A stretch of DNA of 14,788 nucleotides from JBBSQE01 sp038258095 (GTDB lineage Bacteria; Actinomycetota; Thermoleophilia; Solirubrobacterales; 70-9). The DNA lies in NCBI GenBank assembly GCA_038258095.1, contig JBBSQE010000064.1:1-14788 (forward strand), given 5' to 3'. The position numbers and the translations under genes were made by a program. The notes beneath the pieces are model-generated. The model did not search any database. It worked only from the letters and a program-made list of their open reading frames with translations, and was not told the origin of the DNA. Shown here in pieces: positions 7,707-13,982 of this stretch. How positions within the stretch are numbered: the stretch's first letter is position 1; each line of letters starts with the position of its first letter.

Positions 7707-7724
7707 CCGACTAGCCTAGCGACG
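7707..7724. promoter_or_regulatory. 18-bp bidirectional leaderless promoter, WS/DGAT vs M28 lipoprotein
   Basis: The interval between the two GTG starts is 18 bp. TAGCCT (7712-7717) reads rightward, then 7 nt to the GTG at 7725. TAGGCT (7718-7713) reads leftward, then 6 nt to the GTG at 7706. The shared core CTAGCCTAG is nearly self-complementary, so both -10 boxes are strong. Spacing and offset are identical to the mobA/moeA gap. Confidence 0.7.
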
Positions 7725-8615
7725 GTGAGGATTAGATCTGGGCCGGCGGCGGCGGTTGCAACGGTGGCACTCGCCGCCGTCCTCGGTGGCTGCGGCGGCA
7801 GCGACGACAGCTCGCCGACCACGCCCACGGCCGCCTCAGCGTCCGCCCGGGCCCTCGGCGATCACGCCTACGACCTGGTCGAGCGGCAGGTGGCGATCGG
7901 CCCGCGCCCCACGGGTTCCGCCGGCGCGCGGCGCGAGGTCAGCTTGATCACCCGCGAGCTGCGCGCCGCGGGCCTCATGCCGCGCGTCCAGCACCCGCTC
8001 CGCAACGTGGTCGCGACACTGCCCGGGACCGGTCCCGGAACGGTCGTCGTCGGAGCGCACTACGACACCATCGACATCCCGGGGTTCGTCGGAGCCAACG
8101 ACGGGGCCTCGGGCGTCGCCGTCCTGCTCGTCCTTGCGCGGTCGCTGCCGCGCCCGGTCTTCGGCCGGTCCGTCACCTTCGCGTTCTTCGACGCCGAGGA
8201 GGCCCCGCCGGGCACCGCCTTCGAGGCCGAGGGCTCGGCCGGCAGCAGGCAGTTCGTCGAGCTGGCGAGGACCGGCGCTCAGGGGAGCCCACCACTGGAG
8301 GGGATCGCCGCGCTGTACCTGGTCGACATGGTCGGGGACTGCGATCTCGCCATCCCACGCGAGGAGAACTCCGACCCCGGCCTCTACGCGAACCTCGAGG
8401 GCCCGGCCTTCGGCGGCACCACGGGTGCGGTGCTCGACGACCACATGCCCTTCATCGAGGCCGGCGTGCCGGCCGTCGACCTGATCGACTTCACCTACGG
8501 CCCGGGCGGGACCCCGGGCGCCTACTGGCACACGACCCAGGACACGATCGACAAGGTGTGCCCGGCCAGCCTCGGCCAGGTGGCGTCGGCCCTGGCGGGC
8601 GCGCTCGGAAGCTGA
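7725..8615 (+). CDS. Lipoprotein, M28-family peptidase / glutaminyl-cyclase-like
   Basis: From the GTG at 7725 the protein is 296 aa and begins MRIRSGPAAAVATVALAAVLGGC, a clean lipoprotein signal with lipobox LGGC. An in-frame ATG at 7689 would add 12 residues ahead of the signal and lies inside the divergent gene. The TAGCCT box 7 nt upstream supports the GTG. Zinc-site residues of M28 enzymes are visible: H112 in GAHYDT, D126 in GANDGASG, E158/E159 in FFDAEE, D201 in VDMVG and H269 in YWHTTQDT. The DDHMPFIEAGVPAVDLIDF stretch before the last His resembles glutaminyl-peptide cyclotransferases. It should act outside the cytoplasmic membrane on peptides, either trimming N-termini or cyclising N-terminal glutamine. 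Confidence 0.88.
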   Translation: MRIRSGPAAAVATVALAAVLGGCGGSDDSSPTTPTAASASARALGDHAYDLVERQVAIGPRPTGSAGARREVSLITRELRAAGLMPRVQHPLRNVVATLPGTGPGTVVVGAHYDTIDIPGFVGANDGASGVAVLLVLARSLPRPVFGRSVTFAFFDAEEAPPGTAFEAEGSAGSRQFVELARTGAQGSPPLEGIAALYLVDMVGDCDLAIPREENSDPGLYANLEGPAFGGTTGAVLDDHMPFIEAGVPAVDLIDFTYGPGGTPGAYWHTTQDTIDKVCPASLGQVASALAGALGS

Positions 8616-8645
8616 GCGATGCCCGAGCCCCGAGCCACCCCTCGC

Positions 8646-8651
8646 TACCCT
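8646..8651 (+). promoter_or_regulatory. -10 box of ispH, leaderless
   Basis: TACCCT is followed by 6 nt and the ATG at 8658. It supports that ATG over an in-frame ATG at 8619, which would add 13 non-conserved residues. No ribosome-binding site precedes 8658. Confidence 0.6.
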
Positions 8652-8657
8652 GTGGTC

Positions 8658-9626
8658 ATGCCGGAAACAGCTCTATCAGCGCCATCCAAGGTCCTCCTCG
8701 CGGCCCCCCGCGGCTATTGCGCCGGGGTCGACCGGGCGGTGCAGGCGGTCGAGCGCGCGCTCGACCTGCATGGGGCCCCGATCTACGTCCGCAAGGAGAT
8801 CGTCCACACCAAGCACGTGGTCGAGGAACTTGCCGAGCGAGGCGCGATCTTCGTCGATCAGGAGACCGACGTCCCCGAGGGCGAGATGGTTGTCTTCTCC
8901 GCCCACGGCGTCGCCCCTTCGGTGCACGAGAACTCCGAGGCCCGCGGCCTGCGGACGATCGACGCAACGTGCCCGCTCGTCACCAAGGTCCACGTCCAGG
9001 CGCGTCGCTTCGCGGCCCAGGGCTACACGATCATCATGATCGGCCACGAGGGCCACGAGGAGGTCGAAGGGACGATGGGCGAGGCCCCGGAGAGCATCAT
9101 CCTGGTGCAGACCGCCGACGAGGTCGAAAGCCTCGAGGTCCCCGATCCCGAGCGCGTCGCCTTCATCACCCAGACGACGCTTTCGGTGGACGAGACGACC
9201 GAGATCATCAATCGCCTCCGTGACCGCTTCCCCGGCATCGTCAGCTCGAAGTCAGACGACATCTGTTACGCGACGACGAACCGGCAGATCGCCGTCAAGC
9301 AGCTCGCCCGCGAGTGCGACCTGGTCCTCGTCATCGGCTCGACGAACTCGTCGAACTCGAACCGCCTCGTCGAGGTCGCCCGCGAGCACGGCTCCGCCTC
9401 CCACCTGATCGACAACCACACCCAGATTCAGGAGGAGTGGCTCGACGGGGTCGAGACGGTCGGCATCACCTCGGGCGCCAGCGCGCCAGAGGAGCTCGTT
9501 GAGTCCCTCGTCCAGTTCTTCCGCGACCGCGGGGCCGATGACGTCTCCGAGCTTCGCACCGTCCACGAGGACGTCCGCTTCATGCTCCCGAAGGAGATCC
9601 GCGACGAGATGGCGGCCCGGGCGTAG
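8658..9626 (+). CDS. ispH: 4-hydroxy-3-methylbut-2-enyl diphosphate reductase IspH
   Basis: This 322-aa cytosolic iron-sulfur enzyme performs the last step of the MEP pathway, reducing HMBPP to IPP and DMAPP. The three cluster cysteines are C21 in APRGYCAGV, C105 in DATCPLVTKVH and C203 in DDICYATTNRQ. Substrate-binding groups SAHGV, IGHEGHEEVEGT, TQTTLSVDE and GSTNSSNSNRLVE are all present. The ATG at 8658 is preferred because homology starts right after it and a -10 box sits 6 nt upstream. The 42 bp after the lipoprotein gene are enough for this promoter, so the two need not share a transcript. The last codons, AARA then TAG, are duplicated just downstream. Confidence 0.96.
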   Translation: MPETALSAPSKVLLAAPRGYCAGVDRAVQAVERALDLHGAPIYVRKEIVHTKHVVEELAERGAIFVDQETDVPEGEMVVFSAHGVAPSVHENSEARGLRTIDATCPLVTKVHVQARRFAAQGYTIIMIGHEGHEEVEGTMGEAPESIILVQTADEVESLEVPDPERVAFITQTTLSVDETTEIINRLRDRFPGIVSSKSDDICYATTNRQIAVKQLARECDLVLVIGSTNSSNSNRLVEVAREHGSASHLIDNHTQIQEEWLDGVETVGITSGASAPEELVESLVQFFRDRGADDVSELRTVHEDVRFMLPKEIRDEMAARA

Positions 9627-9653
9627 GACGCTCGCCGGGCGGCCCGGGCGTAG
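9611..9653 (+). repeat. 16-bp direct repeat spanning the ispH stop codon
   Basis: GGCGGCCCGGGCGTAG occurs at 9611-9626, ending in the ispH stop, and again at 9638-9653. The offset is 27 bp, an exact multiple of three. If the first TAG were read through, the frame would add DARRAARA and reach the second TAG. The remaining bases to the convergent stop at 9694 hold only a weak 8-bp inverted repeat (CGGCATCG at 9661-9668, CGATGCCG at 9700-9707). Confidence 0.8.
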
Positions 9654-9693
9654 TTCCGTCCGGCATCGCTCCGCGGCGGGCCTCGGGCCGTCG

Positions 9694-10515
9694 CTACCCC
9701 GATGCCGCGGGGGCGAAGCTGATCGACCACAGGCCCAGGCCCGGCGAGAGGTCGATCTGCAGGGAGTGGCCTTCGTGGCGCTCGTGGGCGGCGAGCTCGT
9801 AGAGCCCGGGGCCTTCGACTCGGATCGTCCGCTGGGGTCCGGCGTCGAGCCCGACCAGGAGCTCTCCCTCGCCTTCGAGCGTGACGAAGGCCGCGCCGGC
9901 TTCGTAGTCCAGTTCGAGCGCCGCACCATCCTCCGCCGCGGTCCAGGGCCGCTCCGCGCCGGCCGGCATGACCTCGGCGGTGGGCGCCGCGACCAGCGCG
10001 CCGGGACGGTCGGTGGGTCGGAGAGGGTCCATCGGTTCGGGGAGTGTCCTCAGGGCGTCCACCTCGAGAAGCTGCTCCTGGATCGCCATCTCGGTTGCGA
10101 GGTATTCTCCCTCGCCGAAGTGGGCCCAGCGCAGGACGCCGCCCTGCCCCCAGAGGACCAGGGCCGGCCAGCCCTCGCAGCCGTAATCGGCCCAGAGCCC
10201 ACGATCGACGTCGAGGGCGACCGGGTAGGAGACGCCGAGCCGCCGGAGTCCGGCGGCGACGGTGTCGGCGTTCTGGGCGAACTTGAACCGGGCTGTATGC
10301 ACCCCGATGACCGAGAGGCCGGTGTCCGAGTAGCGCCTGCTCCACTCCTCCGCGTAGGGGATGGTGCGGACCGAGTTGAGCTGGGCGAAGTCGATGAAGT
10401 GGACCAGGACCGGGCCGAGTGCGGTCAAGGCGGGCATGCTCTTCGGCTCGTCTCCGACCCACGCGATTCCTGGCGGGAACCCGGGAGCTGCGATGTCATC
10501 TCGTTGCGGGCGCAC
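9694..10515 (-). CDS. DipZ-C-terminal-like thioredoxin-fold protein lacking the CxxC
   Basis: From the GTG at 10515 the protein is 273 aa. Residues ~36-140 follow the thioredoxin-like domain of DipZ/TlpA-type proteins. VLVHFIDFAQLNSVRTIPYAEEW aligns with the family's FWTYSCINCLRTLPY segment, SVIGVHTARFKF is conserved, and the cis-Pro region is GWPALVLWGQGG. The redox pair is replaced: Q45 and S48 stand where the cysteines belong. The C-terminal ~90 residues (from RPWTAAEDG) resemble the beta-rich domain that ends DipZ proteins. It therefore cannot do dithiol chemistry and may bind a partner. There is no signal peptide or membrane segment. An upstream in-frame TTG at 10545 would add 10 residues. 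AATGAT 6 nt before the GTG fits the local leaderless pattern but is weak. Confidence 0.75.
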   Translation of the reverse strand: MRPQRDDIAAPGFPPGIAWVGDEPKSMPALTALGPVLVHFIDFAQLNSVRTIPYAEEWSRRYSDTGLSVIGVHTARFKFAQNADTVAAGLRRLGVSYPVALDVDRGLWADYGCEGWPALVLWGQGGVLRWAHFGEGEYLATEMAIQEQLLEVDALRTLPEPMDPLRPTDRPGALVAAPTAEVMPAGAERPWTAAEDGAALELDYEAGAAFVTLEGEGELLVGLDAGPQRTIRVEGPGLYELAAHERHEGHSLQIDLSPGLGLWSISFAPAASG

Positions 10516-10533
10516 CCGCGCATCATTCCGCTT

Positions 10534-10539
10534 TATGCT
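10534..10539 (+). promoter_or_regulatory. Candidate -10 box for the Pro-rich membrane protein gene
   Basis: TATGCT lies 35 nt upstream of the GTG at 10575, leaving a leader of about 28 nt that contains AGGAGAG. The same AT-rich patch could also serve the divergent gene. No convincing -35 is seen. Confidence 0.35.
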
Positions 10540-10562
10540 GGCCAACCCGTCATCGAGGAATC

Positions 10563-10569
10563 AGGAGAG
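10563..10569 (+). promoter_or_regulatory. Ribosome-binding site deciding the GTG start at 10575
   Basis: AGGAGAG stands 5 nt before the GTG. It is one of the few clear Shine-Dalgarno sequences in the window. It rules against the longer reading of this frame from 10419, which is antisense to the thioredoxin-like gene. Confidence 0.75.
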
Positions 10570-10574
10570 TTGCC

Positions 10575-11438
10575 GTGAGTGCCGAGGACGGAGAGGGAGA
10601 GAATCCCTACAGACCCCGCCGCGTCGGCCCCCCGGGGCCGGGCTACAACACGAAGCCGCCTTCGCGATGGCGTCGGTCGAAGTCTCCGAAGCCGCCGAAG
10701 CGCTCGAAGCAGGCAGAGACCGCGCCCCCGCTCGCCGCGAACCCGCCGCAGGCACCTCCGCCGCCGCCTGTTGAGCAGTCGCCGGGGGAGGCGCCGCCGG
10801 CGCCGCCCGCCGCGCCGCAGCCCTCGTCGACGCCGCCCCCCGCCCCGCCGCCGGCCGAGCAGCCTCCACCGCAAGTTCAGCCGCCGCTTCCTGACGAGTC
10901 GCAGTCTCCCGCGGAGAGCCCGCCCAAGCGGAAGGGGCGCAAGATCGACTACCTGGTCGGCATTCCGCTTGGGCTGCTCCTGGGCGTTGGAATCGTCACG
11001 GCGTTCGTCTTTCTCGGCAGCGAAGGGACGATCGACGCGCCGCGGATCAAGAATCCCGGCAACACTGGGGTGACGGGGGAGACCGGTGCCACCGGGGCCT
11101 CGGAGCCCGGTCAGAGCGCGTCCCCATCACGGCCCCCGACGTCCTCTTCGTCATCCCCGAAGCCCCCGGCGCCCGCGAAGCTTCCGGTGATCCGGATCGA
11201 GGGCAGCAACCCGCCGCTCGCGGCGGGCCCCGTGAAGATCGAGGCCACGAGGGGAAAGCCGGTCAAGTTTCGGATCGAGTCCGACGGTACGGTCTCGATC
11301 GAAATCCTCGGCACGGGTTTCACGAAGGTGGTCTCCTCAGGGGACACGGTCACCTTCACACCGCAGAAGGCGGGTCAATTTCCCACCCTCGTCTCCGGAA
11401 ACGACGTCAACGTGGCCACGTTCGACGTCTCGCCGTGA
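10575..11438 (+). CDS. Pro-rich single-pass membrane protein with C-terminal cupredoxin-like domain
   Basis: This 287-aa protein is of unknown function. Residues ~20-118 are basic, then extremely Pro-rich, with runs of PPPPP and APPPA. KRKGRK then precedes one transmembrane helix at ~126-148 (LVGIPLGLLLGVGIVTAFVF), so the Pro-rich part should be cytoplasmic. Outside the helix come five collagen-like Gly-X-Thr/Ser triplets (162-176), a Ser/Pro linker, and a beta-rich domain from ~203 to the end. That last domain matches the secreted protein encoded at 12143: VKFRIESDG versus VKFRVKSDV, and GDTVTF versus GGAVTF. The matching copy's HLHGYD motif is absent here, so this copy probably binds no metal through it. 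Low sequence complexity makes homology outside the last domain unreliable. Confidence 0.75.
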   Translation: MSAEDGEGENPYRPRRVGPPGPGYNTKPPSRWRRSKSPKPPKRSKQAETAPPLAANPPQAPPPPPVEQSPGEAPPAPPAAPQPSSTPPPAPPPAEQPPPQVQPPLPDESQSPAESPPKRKGRKIDYLVGIPLGLLLGVGIVTAFVFLGSEGTIDAPRIKNPGNTGVTGETGATGASEPGQSASPSRPPTSSSSSPKPPAPAKLPVIRIEGSNPPLAAGPVKIEATRGKPVKFRIESDGTVSIEILGTGFTKVVSSGDTVTFTPQKAGQFPTLVSGNDVNVATFDVSP

Positions 11439-11449
11439 GTCCCGCTCCG

Positions 11450-11455
11450 TAGACT
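11450..11455 (+). promoter_or_regulatory. -10 box, leaderless, for the four-helix membrane protein gene
   Basis: TAGACT is followed by 7 nt and the ATG at 11463, the same spacing as at moeA and the M28 lipoprotein. It lies in the 24-bp gap after the previous stop, so this gene likely has its own transcript start. No ribosome-binding site is present. Confidence 0.6.
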
Positions 11456-11462
11456 CGTATCG

Positions 11463-12065
11463 ATGGACCTGCGGAAACGAGAGTCCGTTCCACGCACGGC
11501 GGCCCTGCTCGCGCTCGGGGCGCTGGCCCTGCACCAACTCCGGTATCTCGTTGCGACCGGAGGCCACCCGGGTGAGACCCTCGCAACCCAGGGGCACGGC
11601 TACATGTCCGGAGCCCTGCCGGTGCTCGCCGCCTTCGTCGTCGCTGCCCTCTCGGCCGGGCTGTTGCGCGCGCTCGCAGGCCATGAGCCCGGCGCACCCT
11701 CGCGCCTGCACCGCCGCACCTTCGGGCTCGCCGTGACCCTCTTCGCCGTCTTCGCCGTTCAGGAATCGCTCGAGGGCCTCCTCGCCGCCGGGCATACGAC
11801 CGGGCTGGGCGCCGTCCTCGCCGCCGGGGGGTGGACGGCCCTGCCCCTTGCGCTGGTGGTCGGCGCCGCCTGCGCACTCACCGAGCGCCGGCTCGTCAGC
11901 CTCGAGCGCCGCGTCGCGATCGCGGTGCGGGCCGGCCGCACGCCCAGGCTCCGCCCCCGGCGCCGCGACCCGCGGCCGCTCGCCGTCGTCCTCGGCCCAT
12001 CTGTCTCTCCACTCGCGTTCGGCACGGCAAGCCGTCCGCCACCCGCGCTCCCGCTCACGAGATAG
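11463..12065 (+). CDS. Four-helix membrane protein of unknown function
   Basis: This 200-aa protein has four hydrophobic segments: about residues 13-31, 50-72, 86-108 and 117-140. The first ends in HQLRYLVATGGHPGETLATQGHGYM, a histidine-dotted stretch (H24, H35, H45) that looks like the conserved part of the protein. Polar residues also sit in helix 3 (QESLEG). The last 60 residues are Arg/Pro-rich and probably cytoplasmic. I do not recognise a named family. The next gene follows 77 bp later with its own Shine-Dalgarno sequence, and the gap contains a hairpin, so co-transcription is possible but not certain. Membrane location and histidines fit the metal-related reading of the cluster. Confidence 0.75.
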   Translation: MDLRKRESVPRTAALLALGALALHQLRYLVATGGHPGETLATQGHGYMSGALPVLAAFVVAALSAGLLRALAGHEPGAPSRLHRRTFGLAVTLFAVFAVQESLEGLLAAGHTTGLGAVLAAGGWTALPLALVVGAACALTERRLVSLERRVAIAVRAGRTPRLRPRRRDPRPLAVVLGPSVSPLAFGTASRPPPALPLTR

Positions 12066-12070
12066 GACCA

Positions 12071-12090
12071 GCCGCAGCGCTCGCTGCGGC
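12071..12090 (+). terminator. Perfect GC hairpin between membrane protein and cupredoxin-like gene
   Basis: GCCGCAGCG and CGCTGCGGC are fully complementary around a two-base centre (an 8-bp stem with a GCTC loop is sterically more likely). It begins 5 nt after the stop at 12065. There is no T-run, so termination would be partial or Rho-assisted. It may also act as an mRNA stabiliser or processing site inside a longer transcript. Confidence 0.45.
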
Positions 12091-12128
12091 GGAAATGGCG
12101 CCGCCCTCTCGGGGGTGATATCGAGCGA

Positions 12129-12135
12129 AGGAGAG
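12129..12135 (+). promoter_or_regulatory. Ribosome-binding site for the cupredoxin-like gene
   Basis: AGGAGAG stands 7 nt before the ATG at 12143. It marks this gene as translated from a leadered mRNA, unlike its neighbour at 11463. Confidence 0.75.
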
Positions 12136-12142
12136 ACATCGA

Positions 12143-12583
12143 ATGCAATCCAACGGAGCACGGGCCGGAATCGCCGCAGCCCTAATAGCCGCAGCGGTCG
12201 TCCTGTTCATCCTCCTCAGCGGCGGTGACGACGGTACGAGCAACGACGGCGGCGGGACGACCCCGGCCACGACCGCCACGACCGGCGCAGGCGACACGAC
12301 CGGCGGTACACCGGCCGAGGCCGCGGTCCCGACCATCGTCATCAAGAACGGCAAGCCGGTCGGCGGGGTTCAGGAGCTGACCTACAACAAGGGCGACCAG
12401 GTGAAGTTCCGCGTCAAATCCGACGTCGCCGATGAGGTCCACCTCCACGGCTACGACCTGATGAAGGATGTCGAGGCGGGCGGGGCCGTCACGTTTGACT
12501 TCACCGCCGGCATCGATGGGATCTACGAGGCCGAGCTGGAGGGTCGCAAGGAGCAGATCATCGAGCTCCGGATCAACCCGTGA
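12143..12583 (+). CDS. Secreted/anchored cupredoxin-like protein with HLHGYD motif
   Basis: This 146-aa protein has an N-terminal hydrophobic segment (residues 8-26, AGIAAALIAAAVVLFILL) without a lipobox Cys, so it is probably a membrane-anchored extracytoplasmic protein. A Gly/Thr-rich linker runs to ~62. The remaining ~85 residues form a predicted beta sandwich: IVIKNGKP, QVKFRVKSD, then DEVHLHGYDLMKDVEAGGAVTFDFTAGIDGIYEAELE, and a last strand. This pattern is typical of small actinobacterial cupredoxin-like domains. H100, H102, Y104 and M107 could bind a metal, but the classical C-terminal Cys/His/Met copper loop is absent, so type-1 copper is unlikely. The stop overlaps the next gene's GTG by 4 nt, tying it to the polytopic protein. 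Confidence 0.8.
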   Translation: MQSNGARAGIAAALIAAAVVLFILLSGGDDGTSNDGGGTTPATTATTGAGDTTGGTPAEAAVPTIVIKNGKPVGGVQELTYNKGDQVKFRVKSDVADEVHLHGYDLMKDVEAGGAVTFDFTAGIDGIYEAELEGRKEQIIELRINP

Positions 12584-13980
12584 ACCTCGACTTCCTCCCG
12601 TTCGCACACGCCCTGGTCGCCCGCCAGGACCTGCCGATACCGGCGTGGCTCTTCGCCTGGGCGGCCGCGATCGTCCTGATCGTCTCGTTCTATGCGCTCT
12701 CAGCCCTGTGGCGGGAGCCGCGCTTCGAGACCGAGGCCTTCCGGCCGTTCGGCCAGCGCCTGTCGGCGCTGGTCCTCGGTCCCGCGACCCAGGCCGTGTG
12801 CGGACTGATCGCCATCGGGCTCCTGGGCATCTCGATCTACGCCGGGCTGCATGGAACCGATGCGCCGGATCGGAACTTCGCCCTCACGTTCCTGTTCGTG
12901 ACCGCGTGGCTCGGCGTCCCGCTCTTCAGCGTCCTGTTCGGGAACATCTTCCAGGCATTCAGCCCCTGGCGAGCGGCCGGGCGCTTCACCGGATGGGTGT
13001 TCACGAAGCTCGTCGGGCAGGCGCCGGCACACATGAGGTATCCAGGTTGGCTGGGCCGCTGGCCGGCCGCGGCGGGGCTCGTCGCGTTCGTCTGGCTCGA
13101 GATCGTCTACGGCGTCAGCGGCGGAGTCGCGGTCGGCGTCATCCCGCACGATGCCGCCGTCGCGGCCATCGTCTATTCCGTCTACACCTTCGCGATGATG
13201 GCGACGTTCGGGACCGAGAAGTGGTCGGCGAACGGGGAGACCTTCTCGGTCTTCTTCGGGATGTTTTCCCAGCTCTCGGTCTTCGAGGCCAGGGATGGAA
13301 GGATCGGGCGCCGCCGTCTCCTCTCAGGGGCCGCCACCTGGGCGACCGTTCCCGGCTCGATTGCCGTGGTCATCGCCTCGATCGGTACGACCAGCTTCGA
13401 TGGGGCCCAGGAGGGCGCCCTCAAGGGTGCCCTCCTCGACACCTTCAACTGGATCATCGACCGGGGGGTGGGTCTGTCGCCGGCGCTCCGGCTCACCGAC
13501 TCGCTCTACATGGCCGTCTGCATCCTGGGGATCGCGGCCTTCTACCTGCTCGGCGTACGGGGGATGCGGACCATCCGCAACGCTCCGTCGTTTCCGGTCC
13601 TGCGCCAGGGCTTTGCGCACACGCTGATCCCGATCGCCTTCGCCTACCTGGTGGCCCACTACTTCAGCCTCTTCGTTTTCCAGGAGCAGGCGCAGTTCAC
13701 CTACCTCCTCTCCGATCCGCTCGGGACGACCACGACGGACCTGTTCGGCACCGCGTCCTCCGGGATCAACTATGGGGTCGTCAGTTCGAATGTCATCTGG
13801 TACGTCCAGGTGGGCGCACTCGTCATCGGCCACGTCGCCGGTCTGACCATGGCTCACGACCGCGCGATCGTCTACTGGGGGGACCACCAGCAGGCGACAA
13901 GGTCCCAGTACTGGATGCTCGCCGTCATGGTCGGCTTCACCTGCTTCGGTCTCTACCTGCTGTCTTCGGGTAACGGGTAG
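12580..13980 (+). CDS. Polytopic membrane protein, unknown function (cupredoxin-coupled)
   Basis: This 466-aa integral membrane protein has around ten hydrophobic segments. After a short LPFAHALVARQDLPIPAW opening, helices lie near residues 22-44, 62-90, 100-127, 162-186, 193-212, 250-270, 307-325, 345-368, 400-424 and 445-462. Histidines sit in or beside helices: H10, H347, H360, H418 and H426, the last pair in IGHVAGLTMAHD, suggesting a buried metal or proton site. I recall, unverified, that databases label some actinobacterial relatives 'fenitrothion hydrolase'. Nothing in the sequence shows hydrolase chemistry. The GTG start overlaps the cupredoxin-like gene's TGA (GTGA), so the two products are probably made in fixed ratio. 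The 51-aa gene follows 2 nt after its stop. Confidence 0.8.
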   Translation: MNLDFLPFAHALVARQDLPIPAWLFAWAAAIVLIVSFYALSALWREPRFETEAFRPFGQRLSALVLGPATQAVCGLIAIGLLGISIYAGLHGTDAPDRNFALTFLFVTAWLGVPLFSVLFGNIFQAFSPWRAAGRFTGWVFTKLVGQAPAHMRYPGWLGRWPAAAGLVAFVWLEIVYGVSGGVAVGVIPHDAAVAAIVYSVYTFAMMATFGTEKWSANGETFSVFFGMFSQLSVFEARDGRIGRRRLLSGAATWATVPGSIAVVIASIGTTSFDGAQEGALKGALLDTFNWIIDRGVGLSPALRLTDSLYMAVCILGIAAFYLLGVRGMRTIRNAPSFPVLRQGFAHTLIPIAFAYLVAHYFSLFVFQEQAQFTYLLSDPLGTTTTDLFGTASSGINYGVVSSNVIWYVQVGALVIGHVAGLTMAHDRAIVYWGDHQQATRSQYWMLAVMVGFTCFGLYLLSSGNG

Positions 13981-13982
13981 CC

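Noticed and set aside
10419..10574. Longer start for the Pro-rich membrane protein
   Set aside because: It overlaps the divergent thioredoxin-like gene, while AGGAGAG is placed correctly for the GTG at 10575.
12143..12583. Calling the HLHGYD protein a type-1 (blue) copper protein
   Set aside because: There is no cysteine in the protein and no Cys-x-His-x-Met loop. Only a cupredoxin-like fold is supported.
12468..13973. 501-aa plus-strand frame overlapping the polytopic protein
   Set aside because: Arg/Pro/Gly-rich and without hydrophobic helices. The 12580-13980 frame gives a coherent membrane protein and a coupled start.
12580..13980. Naming the polytopic protein a fenitrothion (organophosphate) hydrolase
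   Set aside because: I only recall this database label. No hydrolase motif is visible, and the operon context points elsewhere.
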